Below, one piece after another: positions 48,381-60,700 of a stretch of DNA of 64,000 nt. The DNA is from Moringa oleifera (taxonomy: Eukaryota > Streptophyta > Magnoliopsida > Brassicales > Moringaceae), in NCBI GenBank assembly GCA_021397835.1, contig JAJFZO010000863.1:2480001-2544000 (forward strand). The letters run 5' to 3'. How positions within the stretch are numbered: position 1 is the stretch's first letter; the number at the start of each line of letters is the position of its first letter. Below the pieces are notes generated by a model. That model was not told the DNA's origin and ran no database searches. It saw nothing but the letters and a program-made list of their open reading frames with translations. The translations under genes were made by a program, and so were the position numbers.

Positions 48381-48899
48381 GGAGACTATCAAGAACTACA
48401 AGAACAACATATACACTTTAATGGGGAGCAGACCAGAATCTGCTAATGTAAATGGATCAACTGTAACAAACCAGAAGCTTGCCTATATACCTTGAAGGAG
48501 TCTGGTTTGGTAGCCCACATGCTTTCAGTGTATGGATTTTAGGAAGTAGGAGCATGAAGGCCTTCTTTAGCTCTAGCACCACCTACCCTGCAACTATTTT
48601 TTCTCTTATTCTTTTCAGTTTTTGTGGACTAAGCCCCTGCAATCATTTTCACTCCTCAAGTCACATTCCATGAATATGGTTGTCATCATTCAATTTAAAA
48701 GATAATATATTATATAAAAATTATATCTTTTTTTACAAAATTTTAAGTTTTTATAATATATACTCAACGAGGGATTCATTTCCCAAAAAAACGCTGCGTT
48801 TCATTAGCCCCTGAGCAGGCAATGAAAAAGAGCACTTCACAACGGAATTGGAACTGGAAGCAGAGAGCTTTGTTTTGGTAGAGGAGAAGGGAAGAAAGA
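48381..48899. promoter_or_regulatory. Head-to-head promoter region of ABCG26-like and CCDC22-like genes
   Basis: The two start codons face away from each other with 519 bases between them. No strong TATA box was identified for either side. A shared promoter is surprising if the left gene is tapetum-restricted and the right one housekeeping. Confidence 0.4.
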
Positions 48900-51800
48900 A
48901 TGGAAGAGTCTCAGGAGATATTGATAAGGTCACTGGAGAATTCAGGTGTGTCGATCGCGGAAGATGTTTTGTCAGTCCGAGACCTGACGCCGGCAACCTT
49001 GTTGTCGATCTGCGCTCAGTCCCTAAACCTCATCGAGAACAACACGTCGTTTTGTACGGAGCTACCCGATTCGATGGCCGACAAGTTTAGGATCTGTACG
49101 GACATCGCTTTAGCGATCAAAAACTTGGGTTATATCGGTGACATGACCTATTACAAGGTACAAAGTAACTTCTCTTTTCTTCGATTCAGAACACACGTGT
49201 ATTTATATGGGTGTCTGTTTACTACTTGTTTCTGTTCAATTTGAGTTTTGTATTTGTCGAATGGAACTAGAGCTCTGTTTGTTTTAATGGCGAAAATTTG
49301 TTGATGATCATCCTGTGGTCTCTCTCTGGTTGTTGATTGGGAAAAAAAAGTGGGATTTTGTGATATTGGAGTTTGCTAACTATCTAAGATTTTCTTGTTT
49401 GGCATGAATCTGTTTTCTGTAGAAGATATTCATGAAAATAAGGCGAATTTTGCTCATAAATTGTTATAGTATGGTTGAAAATGTTGAGATTGGATAGAAC
49501 TTCTGAATTAAATAGCAACTGAATCACTCTTCATTGATTTGTTTGTCCGGTAGAAAGTGTTATTTATGGAGATTTTATGTAGTGGAAATCAATTTCAAAA
49601 AGATCTAGTTGGAAGTGTGTGATCGGTTTGTCAAGACGTTTCAAGGTCTGGCCATTAAGATCAATTGGACCTTGAGTTGCTAAGTATTTCTGCACTGCAG
49701 ATTTTGTGGTGGCAGAATTTGTTATGAAAGGAATAAATTCTTAATAAGATCAATAAAAAGAAAACTGTATGCTGTTCACCTCTTCTTTATTTTATTTTAT
49801 TTTTGTCTAACAAACATTTCTGTCTTTCATTTCCCTGCTCTAGTGAGTTGTTATCATTCCTATTGTTACTTAGAATAGAACAAAAACCCTACCCAGTAAA
49901 GGGAGACAATACTTGAGATTATGGATTCCATGAAATGTAGTTATCTAATGGTATTTCTCACAATAATGGCTATTTCAATTTATGTATGGAACTTACAATT
50001 GTAGATGGTTTTGCTGCCACGTACTTTTTTTCTTTGGGCATTGAGCTGGTCTGTGCAGTTGTATACCTTTTTGTTCTCTTGCAATTGATAGAAGCATTTA
50101 TGTAGTTATAGTTGTTTGATCTCAATGAATCTGCTCTCATTTCTTCTAATTTTCTGTGTCGTATTCTTATTATTCTGAAATTATGCTTAAAACAGATTGT
50201 ATGTGTTGCTTACGGCAGTTCCTATATCCCTATGAAGAGGACCTCTATAAGTTGGTGAGGTTTTTAGTGGAGAGGCTTTCTGACTCACGCGATGGCATAA
50301 CAGCTTCTGGAGTAAGGGATGATGGATGGAAAACAAAGGAAGATAACTTTCAAAGCACTTCAGAGGACAGGACAAAGAAGACTGATAATGAAGGGGTAGA
50401 TCTAAATCTCCAGAGAGTTGAAGCTGTCCTGAAGCATCTTACACTGACATCTGAAGTGCCTGAGCTATCCAAATCTGAAGCTGAAGATGCATCCATTAGT
50501 GAGCCCTTCAATGTTCATCTGTTCTCACAAAAGATGGATGAAATGGCTATTGATAATACAACAAGCTTCAGGGTACAAAATTTGAGCGAGAACAAACTGG
50601 CTGGTTTGGAAGGCAGAAAGGATATCGCTGCAGGACCTGGGGAGTCAGAAGCTGGTGCTTCTGGAAATGAAGAAACTTCCAGAAATGATAAACATCTTCC
50701 AGAGTGTGAAAAAATTGTTACTTTTCTTGAAGATCCACCTTCTAAGGTTTGCTTGTCCCAAGTATTATAAATTTGGACTTGTATATGGCTCAGATAGATG
50801 TATAAGACTAACCATGTAGTCCATCGATTTAGGATTCAAACACAAAGGTTAAAATGCTGATTAATGGGTAACAAAGAGGGAAAAAAAAGCTTCAAAGAGC
50901 CAGAGAAGCAAAAGATATTATCAGATTTTTAATTAAAAAATTTTTGTTCTTATTGATTGCTTCATGTTTATTGTTTTACTAGATAAAATATGAGATTAAA
51001 AAATCACAAAATCAAGAGAAATTGCTCCAGAAGGAGGTAACCGCAAGGACATCAGAGCTACACCAACTTGAAGAAGAGCTAGAATTGTTGAAAGCAGCAG
51101 CAGATATGGCTTTTGATGATCATCCTATTGAGTTTTACCTTGAGCAGCTTAATGAACAGCTAGATGCTAGGAGGCATAATCTTGCAGAAGTACAGTCACA
51201 CTGGTGGGGTATTGTTGTCCTGTTAATTTTGATTGAAGTTCTTGCCTTGCTACATGTGGCATAGACATGAATTCCTTTTCAGTTATTGCATGGGCTTGCA
51301 CAACATATGAAAAAATGTGGAATCTATATTAGAGAAAGGTTTTCATACTTTGCTAGCATCATTCAACCATTAATTTTACCAGGCATCAATTATTTTTTTG
51401 CAGGGATGCTTTAAGAGGGCCTCTGGAAGAGAAGAAGCGAAGGCTTGAAGAGTCTTTGTATGCGGACAAACCAGACGCTCAAGAAAAACTCCAAAAGTTG
51501 AGAGAAGCCGAGCTGGAAAAGCAGACCATCTTATCTGAAACTAGAAAAAGGTGAAACTATTTAGCATATGATATGTCAAGATGAAGGTGTGCTTTTGTTA
51601 TTATGTCTTTCCTACTAATTCATCAGACATTACAATGTCGAAAATCCTTCCCTTGTATGAGATATATGCCCACTGCTCAAGAATGAGTTGGTGTATAGGT
51701 GGTAGGTCAATTAGAATAAGCAAAGAAGGGAAGTTCCTAAAAGAAACTTCCCTTTCTTTTTGGCTAAGAAAATGAAGTCCAAACATAAAAATGTTTGATT

Positions 51801-52886
51801 AAATGAAGTTGGATTTTTTGACAGGGCAAATTAAGGCATATTGAACTGTTAGTGTTGGGGGAAACTGTCTTGTATGTAGGGCATTCATGAGTTTGAACAT
51901 CTTATATGCTATTTTCTACTTCATACTACCTGCAATCTATATGCAACCACTACTGAAATTGATGCATCCTAGTGGTGTGAGAGCTGGGAACAATTGAATC
52001 TTAATTCAATTGAAGTACATTTCACATTTAACTCATTAAAGATAAAAGATTTGATAGATTGTAGCAGCCTTGTTGCTGAAAATTGAAATTTCTATTAGTG
52101 GGTTGTCAACAGAACTATTTATTTCAGCAGTTTTAGGTTTTACATATGCCATGTATTACTTTGTCTTTACTTAGTCTTTCCTGTAGGGAGGAGGAACAGT
52201 ATAAACTTTATGCAGATCTTGAGAAGCAACCAAAAGTGGCATCTCGGAGATCTTATATTGAGCGGATAAAGGAGATCACAAAAAACAGTCGCAAACTAGA
52301 TGTGGATGTAGAAAGAATCTTGCGAGAAACTAGGGAGCTCCAGTTGGAGAGTAATTCTATCCAAGAACGCCTTGATCGAACCTATGCTGTCGTTGATGAA
52401 ATGGTATTTAGGTATAAATCACTGAAAACTATACAGTGCCTTCCCGAGCTCCCTCCCCCTCCCCACCCCCAACCCCCTTTTTTTGCCTTCCAAACCCCAC
52501 TAACAAGTGGTGGTCACTGGCTTTTTTTTTTTTTTTGGGGGGGGGGGGGGTGGTTTTGGGAACTTTTTCTTTCAGATTTCTGCATTAGATATTGAGACAA
52601 TATATATGACTTGGTTTACTGAGGGGATGTGGATACTTGCAGAGAAGCCAAGAAAGACACTGCAGGACGTCAGGCTTACGGGCTTCTTACTAGCATACAT
52701 GAGAGCTTTGAGCATATCTCTGAGAAAATCCGCCTGACTGATAAGGTAAGAAGAGAAGTTGTGGAGCATGAAAAGAAGCTAGCAACCATGGCATGCCGAA
52801 GCTTAGATATATACAAACTGCAAGCTGATCTTGATGCCATCATAAGGGAAAATGAATACCTTGAGAAACACCTAGAAAACAATTAA
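48900..52886 (+). CDS. CCDC22-like coiled-coil protein
   Basis: CCDC22 is, in animals, a core subunit of the Commander/CCC complex for endosomal recycling. Six exons join in phase: 48900-49157, 50219-50746, 50983-51203, 51404-51550, 52187-52411, 52643-52886, giving 540 aa. The N-terminal 105 residues (MEESQEILIRSLENSGVSI, LTPATLLSICAQSLNLI, YPYEEDLYKLVRFLVERLSD) form the calponin-homology-like NN-CH domain. An acidic, poorly conserved linker follows. The C-terminal half is long coiled coil (KSQNQEKLLQKEV, DALRGPLEEKKRRLEESL, YIERIKEITKNSRKLDVDVE, EYLEKHLENN). It matches the Arabidopsis coiled-coil protein At1g55830 from memory. The plant role is not established. Intron 5 contains an extreme C/T, T15, G14 tract. 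Confidence 0.9.
52444..52550. repeat. Pyrimidine tract followed by T15 and G14 homopolymers
   Basis: In intron 5 of the CCDC22-like gene a C-rich pyrimidine run (52444-52485) precedes T15 (52522-52536) joined directly to G14 (52537-52550). The G run on one side could pair with the C-rich run upstream. Exact homopolymer lengths are prone to assembly error. Confidence 0.8.
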
Positions 52887-54333
52887 ATCGATAAACTCCT
52901 AGTGTCATAAATACTTTGTCAAGCATTTTTGTTTTTGTTTTGTTCAGTGTCCAAAGGAAAATGTTGATGTATGCCATTACTTTGTTGCAATTGTTTACAA
53001 ATCTGAATTAAACACAGGAAAACAGATTGTATTCATTTTTAAATTTGGCAATAGCAATTGCATATCCAATAAGTTTCCATTTCCTTCACCGGCTTTGATT
53101 ATTGATTATCATTGCTTGATCTCTTCTTTTTGTTTTTCTCCCCATTTTGTGACAAAACCAGGTCTATCAGATTTTAACTCCGAATATGAGAAATATCACT
53201 GATCAAAGAATTTGGATCTTCTCAAAAAATGAGAAAAAAGACACTTGGAAGGTCGTCTTAGGTGTTTTGGCTTCAGAAAAACCAACATATTCATTGGAGG
53301 TTACAGGCGACACCTGCTCTGCTAGGTCAAGGGATATTTTATCTGCCTTGGTTGTATTACATCAAACATAGTCAAATTTTAAACTGAAACAAAAAATGTA
53401 CAGATTTTGGTTTTAGCTATAGTGATGAGGAAGGTATGCAATATAATATGGCACATCAACCCTGACATTTCAGAAATCCTTGGTGGGATCTACTTCTTCT
53501 TGACACTTCAATTTCTTGAGATGGAAGCACTTCAGTTTCACGGGAAAAGTACATGCAATTTGGCCTATTACCCACCAACACTACCAACAAAGTTCCGATC
53601 CTTTCGTGCTAGGTAAGCATGATCCAACAAAAGGACCCACCTTTTCATTAATAGATCTGCAAATACATGGATTCAGAGTTGCAGTTGATTTTAACCATTG
53701 AATCCCAATCGAATAAAGCATCTATTTGTCCGGGTGTCAGCTAAATTGAGATTGCTCTATCAACTTATGGCCATGTGGCATTAAAGATGAAGAAACTATC
53801 ATCTTATCATGGAGCCACGATCATAAGATCCTCAACTCCGAGAGAGTACTTAGCGGTAATAGCAGCACATGTTTTTGACTGTTTCTTGATAATATAAATG
53901 ATGTTACCTTAACTTCTCCGGAACCAATGTAGATTGGGAATTTGAAATCTGTACCAAAGAAAATAGAAAAGAAAAAGCTACTATTCTCACCCACCAGTGT
54001 ACTGAATACAAGTAAAACGCAAGATGTGTAGCACCGTATCATCTCGTAATTGGCTCTTACTGCCCACTATTTGTGGAGTTTGGTGACAGAAGCAACCATT
54101 TCCACTTACATTGAAACAGCTCTTTGTTGAAGGACTCTGTTCTCCGTATATCTCTCAGTGTCACATGTTAAACAATCAGAAGTTATATTCTTCGTATCTT
54201 TTTTCTCTTTTCAGTGATTTTCTCTTCTTTCACTTTTAATGGGTCTCTTCCTCTAAATGATAACGGATTCTCAATCATGATTAGTAAATACATTTAGTAT
54301 GTGATACAATAGAGGCAAAGTGCTGGGTTGGTG
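52887..54333. other. Spacer between CCDC22-like and nucleotide-sugar transporter genes
   Basis: Both genes run rightward. The spacer contains the CCDC22-like 3-prime UTR and the promoter of the transporter. Frames at 53186-53371 and 53407-53616 have no family features. Confidence 0.5.
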
Positions 54334-57060
54334 ATGGGGTTGTCTGATTCTCTGCTGGGGAGAGATGGAAGGAAGTTCATGAAAAGGAAAGACAGTGATG
54401 CCGGTGAAGCAGGTTCTGCTCAATGAATCCTTAAGCTACATTATGATGATAAAATTTTGTACTTCCTTTTTTCACTGATGAAAAAAGCTATTTGCTGTCT
54501 ATGTTTTGTATTCATTTTCCTTTTAGAGCCAGCTACTCTTTATATTTCATATGTAGATGTTGTGGGTTTACTTTTTTCTCTTCTGTTTTCATTGAGGAGT
54601 CTCACTGTCAATGTTCTTGCTCAAGAAATTGTATGCCTTCGTCCTCTATCATCTGATCTTTCATGGATTCACATTGGTACTTTTGATGCTGTTTGATGAT
54701 TGGAGTATGTACATTGGATTCTACATCAGCAAATGGGTATAAGATGATCATTGGATTCAAATGGGTCTTCTGTTGTTCCTTTTGTTTTCTTTTGATGAAA
54801 AGAATCCAGCAAATGTTGTATAAGTTCCTGATTATAGGTAGTTTTTTTTTTTTTAATGCCCGTTAATACTTTGAAGGCCAGCAAGTAACCTTCTGCATCA
54901 AAGTTATGCCACAAGTAATCAAAGACTCAAATGTAGCCAGCCCAAGTTCCATGGATAAAACTTTGTTTATCTTTGCTACAAGTTAATTTATTCTGCGTCC
55001 TCCTCTGTGCTGCCTTCTAATTTCTTCACATAATTACTTTTATATTATGTCCTCTTCTCTTTTCTATAATTTTATATATGTCTTCTTCTCTCTACGACTA
55101 CTTCAGGGATTATGCAATTTCTCTCTTGATTTCTCTTTCTGGTGATATATACATTAGTCATTGTTCATCTTTTTCAGCAAATCGCTTCTCTAACCGAGGT
55201 CTAATATATATGCTTTAGAGTAACAATGAGTAAGTTGTCTAAATGGTTTAGAAGGCAAGCTTTTCTGCCCTTGTGGACATGGTTGCTCTTTTATCTCGCC
55301 TCTGTTCTTATTTATCTTCTTGATCATTCCTGGTGTATTACTTGATCATCTTCTCTTCGGTTTAAGCAGCAAAATGATTTACTTTCTTTCATGGCCAACT
55401 CACTGGATACACAAAGCTTCTTTGTCCAAGATGGTTCATTGCTTTCTTTGGTTCTCATACTCAGTATATTGCAGGGCGAGCATTGGAAGAACTCAGAGGT
55501 TCTCTCTATAATGAACTCAGAACTTCAGAAGGAGCCAAGCGGCAACAGCAGAGATTTTGTGGCCCATTTGTGGCAATGTCCTTCAATTTCATGGTTGCTG
55601 TTGGGATTATTATCACAAACAAACTAGTCAGTGCTCTTTCACTTCATTCTGTTCTGTCATAGCAAGTGTTCATGGTGGTCCTGCATCAATAGCTTGTCTG
55701 ATTCTTTCATTTTATTCGATTTCTCAGGTTATGGGGAAAGTGGGGTTCAATTTCCCTATCTTCCTCACCTTAATTCACTACTCTATAGCATGGATTCTGC
55801 TAGCTTTCTTTAAGGCATTGTCTATGCTCCCAGTCTCTCCTCCCTCAAAGACTACTCCTTTCTCTTCTCTCTTCTCCTTGGGTGCTGTCATGGCTTTTGC
55901 CTCAGGCCTTGCCAATACCAGCCTGAAGCATAACAGGTTAATTTGGATTCCAGCCATTTTTCAACTCAGTTTTTCTCAGTTTGTCCTGTTTCCTCACCAT
56001 TCAGCTCATGTGCAGTGTTGGTTTCTACCAGATGGCTAAAATTGCAGTCACTCCCACCATTGTTCTTACAGAGTTCATTCTCTTCAGGAAAACCATTTCT
56101 ATTAAGAAGGTATGCACAAATATCCTACACTTTGCTTCAGACCTTTTGAAGGCACGTGAAGCTTCGTCGAATTCCGTTTTTCCTTTGCAATATTTTCCAG
56201 CCTACTCACCAGAAAATAGATGCAATTCTGCAGGTGTTGGCCTTGACTGTTGTCTCAGTAGGTGTGGCGGTGGCAACAGTGACAGATTTAGAGTTCAACA
56301 TGTTTGGTGCTTGGATTGCAGTCGCGTGGATAATCCCAAGTGCCATAAACAAAATTCTTTGGTCTAGCATGCAGCAACAAGGCAACTGGACTGCTCTTGG
56401 GTAAATAACTTCAATCCTTTTCTGTATGATCACAAGTTCAAGCAATCAAGTTATGTGTGTTGAAAAGAGAAGCACAAAGAGAAACACGATTTGTATTGTA
56501 GGTTGATGTGGAAGACAACACCAACCACAATATTCTTCTTATTGGCTTTGATGCCATGGTTGGATCCACCAGGAGTGCTGCTGTTCAAGTGGGATCTCAA
56601 CAACTCATCAGCAGTTCTTGTGTCAGCTCTCCTGGGTTTTCTGCTGCAATGGTCAGGCGCTTTGGCACTCGGGTCAGGCTAAAAAATTTCAAGTTCCGGA
56701 AGTATTCTTCCCTCCATTAGGCTTGTTTGCATGTAGCTGATGAGATCTTATTGTCCATTTTCCTGCAGAGCAACTTCTGCTACTTCTCATGTTATTTTAG
56801 GACAATTCAAAACATGCGTGATCCAGCTTGGAGGATACCTAATTTTTGATTCAGATCCTGGGTTTGTCAGCATTTGCGGGGCAGTAGCAGCTCTGGGTGG
56901 TATGTCAGTTTACATGTGCCTTAATCTGCAGGAGTCCCATGAAAGTTCAAGTAAGCAGCTCTCAACTTCAGGCATACCCATACCCAAAGCTAATACCAAC
57001 ACAGGAGACAGCAAAGATTCAGAAGAGCCGGTAACAATCAGTACAACAAATATTGTATAA
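54334..57060 (+). CDS. KT-type nucleotide-sugar transporter (function uncharacterised)
   Basis: The protein belongs to the plant NST-KT/DMT superfamily of Golgi antiporters that carry UDP-sugars for wall and glycan synthesis. Seven exons join in phase: 54334-54412, 55475-55626, 55728-55936, 56016-56109, 56234-56400, 56502-56672, 56769-57060, giving 387 aa. It begins MGLSDSLLGRDGRKFMKRKD, then RALEELRGSLYNELRTSEGA, the conserved cytosolic N terminus of the Arabidopsis At1g34020 type. About ten hydrophobic segments follow, from NFMVAVGIIITNKL to SICGAVAALGGMSVYMCL. The substrate-region QFKT motif carries the KT pair. The C-terminal tail is polar and ends TTNIV, a possible ER-exit signal as in relatives. 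Exon 1 has a weak donor (CAG|GTTCTG); a second possible first exon is noted at 55226. The substrate cannot be told from sequence. Confidence 0.92.
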
Positions 57061-57767
57061 CTAGAAGCCAGAAAATGAAGCTAGAAAAGCTGAGTTTGTG
57101 AGTTCATTCAATAGAGAAGCAGAGAAGCATAGAGATATTCAAAAGTTTTGTACAGACATTGTCAGAATTCAGGATTTTCTGGAAGGAAACAACAATTATA
57201 TTTCCACAAAAGAACTATCCATCAATCTAACACAGAATTTCAAACATGATGATCCAGAAAGAAAAGTAGATGCAGAATAAATGCGGCAGGCTGAAAACAA
57301 CAAGCTTTCATTAAAACAACATATGGCAATAGACATCTGCATTTGTAGATCAAAACAAGAGTGCCAATCCTGTTATCCCAATTACAGCTCTACTATCACT
57401 ATCAAAACTTTAACATACAGGTGAGACATGAGAAAGGAAAAATTGGCAAATCCCACCTATTTAACCTCTTAAATTCCCATGTCTTCAGGAATTTAAGTCT
57501 AACAAAACAGCGAGAGTTCGCTACCCAGGAAAAACACTAGAGGAAGGATTAGGGAAGGTAAGAAATCAAGGTGCAGGTGAGACCTGCAACTATCACACTT
57601 TTAACGGACCTCATATATATTCCCGCCTACAATATCACCCTAAAGTTTCAGGGATTTTAATATTTACACTCAGATACTGGCAATGTATCACTCTCCCAGA
57701 TTTCCCTTCTGTGATCCACACTTGACATATATCACTATGCTGACTTATTAGTGGATGTATTGCCAAC
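57061..57767. other. Convergent spacer with 3-prime UTRs
   Basis: The transporter (+) and the GBF-interacting gene (-) end 707 bases apart. A 60-codon plus frame at 57098-57280 is not supported by any family resemblance. Confidence 0.5.
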
Positions 57768-60700
57768 TCAGTAATTAGTATTCCAGTTCATCTGTGCAAG
57801 CTGAGCCTGCTGATATGCAGCAGATGGGGGTCCTGCAGCTTCAACTGCTGCAGACATGGCCTGAGACTGTTGTAGGAGTGGATTAGTGTTTGAAGGAGCA
57901 GCCATTGCTTGTGCTGATTGATAAATTCCACCAAAAGCACCATGACCTGTCTGTGCAGCCGAGAAAAGAGGGTGCTGTCCCTGAAGAGATAGGTTATAAA
58001 GAGAATTGACTTGCAAGCTGGATAAATCTTGCCCAGGTGCCAGCCCTGGAGCAGGCATCCATACTGCTGAACCATCATTCTGCAAAAGCATCGAGCAAAT
58101 GATCAAATCTTATAGCATAACATGGAAGAAAGAAAGAAATGAAGAAGAAATTAAAATACAAAAAAGAAGTAAACCAACCAGTGGCCCTGTTGTGTAGATA
58201 TTTTCCTTCAACTGAGATGCTGCAAGATCCTCGTTACTGGCTGAGTTTCCAGAAGTCACAGCTGGAACATGATTGAACCCTACAGGGGAAGGGCCATAAG
58301 AACCATAGCCAGATGGAAGTCCAATATGAGTGGGGTTTCCTGCATTGGTTCCTGGCTTGAACTGTGGAACAGCGAATTTGACCCCGGGAGCAGCAGCTCC
58401 TGGTGGTAGATATATATTAGCAGTTGCAGGCTGCTGAGGTAGTCCATTGGGGCTTAAGAATTGGTGTATTGGTGGCATAAAAATGGGGGAAAGATAGTGG
58501 CCATAAGGAAAGCAGTTAGGAGGATAGGGTTGCCTGAAAAGATGGACTGGATGTTGTGATGGAGCAACAGAGTTCTGAACAGCTGGGGTTGGATTTGAGC
58601 TATGTGAAGCTGCAGAGTTCCCAATCTGCACTTGGACAAAATGAGAATCAGAAGCATATGATGGCACAGATATCAATAGCAAATACATAACAGTAGCTCT
58701 AGACAACCTTTTGGACCAAAATCTCATTTACATTTCCCAAACTCCAATGTATCCAATTAAATGGACTTAATCTGAATTATATATAATTTAGATTACAATC
58801 AAAGAGTGACATTACAATAGGTTATATGCGGAGATTATCACCTAAAACTTCTTACAGCATTTTCTTATCAATTTTTTTTTTCAAATTATTTAAAATCCAA
58901 ATTATAATTGATCACAGAATAATGTCCATTATACTTTGTATTATTGTCTCGTCTTGTATTGCTACTGCCACAAACAACATATAGAGTACTACCTTACTTC
59001 ACAACATATATATGTCCCACCGTGAGTGGCAAAGGAGAAGCAAGCAACAAAACCAAGAACTTCTGGACAACTAACTACAAGGTAAAAGCCAAAATTTTGA
59101 AATGAATGACAAACAAGAAGCATATGGGGCAACAGAACACAAGGTCCATGACAGAGTTTAAAAGTGAATAAGCATCTCATGCCTGAGTGTCAATTGCTTC
59201 AAATTGTAGAAACTGATTTCCTGCCACGGGTGACATGAACCCAAAGCTATAGCTAGGAACATTTTGAGCACTAGACCTCTGATGGCTTTCCAGATTGAAC
59301 AGCACCTCCTGTTTCAGTTCATCAGCTTTCATGTCGCCATCCGACTGCAGTACACGTTCACCTACTGGAGGAGTTGACTGTGAATTATTGATATCCTCTC
59401 CTTCAACAGTTGATGGCATAGTCTGGTTGCTGCATGATTTACAAAGTTATGAGACTAAATATATATTTTTTTTTTTAAAAGGCAAGGAAAGAAATAAACA
59501 GAGTATGTAGAAAAGGTACCATAAATAGAAAGAATATAATAACAACAGGCAACTATGGAAAATTTAGTTTCCTTAAAGCTTTTGGCACAGATAGACCTTG
59601 TGGGTCACAGACAAACAATTGTATGATGATTCAACATATTGCAAAATAGATTACAATAGCAAGTTTGGGAATTGGTTTTTGAATTTCTTACCACAAATCA
59701 AATAAAGATTGGAAACATTCAGCAATTTACATGCAATAGAAAGAGACAATGGACTCAGAATAATACTAAAGCTTACTGAGGGATAACATATATTCACCAA
59801 CCTAGGAGAAGTTACATCAGCAGTTCCATCGCTCCCATGAGAAGATTCGACAACACATTTAGACTTATCATTGCTAGTTCCATTGGTCCCTATCCCAAAA
59901 TTAGAATCAAAGCTTCCAAAAGTCAGACCATTTTTGAGTGCTTGAGCAACTTGGAAGTGGAGAGGAAAAGTAACATGTGGACCATCAGCAACATCTGACT
60001 CGGTAAGCAATGGAGCATTGGCTTTAACTGTCGCAGCTACAACTTCTGTTGTGACCACTGAATTAAAAAACATGAGTCAAGTGAAAACTAAAACAAAAAT
60101 GAAATCAGGAAGCAATTCAATGAAAAATTCCACCTATGAACTAGCGTCACTGAGAGGAATGAGAAAGAAAAACCAAAATGTATAGAAGAATTCTGCAGTC
60201 CAAGCATGAGACCCTTCCAATGAGAGGGAATGAGAATTGCAAAGGCATTCATATAGCACATACAGGAAAGATAAACAAATTGTTAGTGTATATAAATATG
60301 TAATACACTTGCAAGCACCACAAAAGAACTGAAAACAGATAGAGAAAAGAGAAGAGAAAATGAAAAAGGGAAAATGGGGTGGCGGCTCTGAATGGTAACT
60401 TCTGCTTGAAAGTTGAGGATAGCAATTTGGGGGGGAAGTTTGAGCGAAGCCCAAATATGTTTGCAATAACCCCAAACCACGCTGCCTATTGCTATCCCTA
60501 CCCACTGAAATGAGAGGAAAAAAAAATGAATTATTTTAAAATGGAAGGCCATAGAACATTTGAAGGAATAAATAGTTAAGGAAAACAGAGCGGAAATCCA
60601 AAAAATCTATAAGAAAGTGAAATTTTAAATAGCGACCCTACCTTTCAGTGATTTGCTGTCATGGTTTGAATGGAGAACCAAAGAACCATCTTGCGTTGAT

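Noticed and set aside
55226..55340. Plus frame starting MSKLSKWFRRQAF as a separate small gene or transporter N terminus
   Set aside because: It meets a stop after about 38 codons, and the exon at 54334 supplies the family-typical N terminus in phase.
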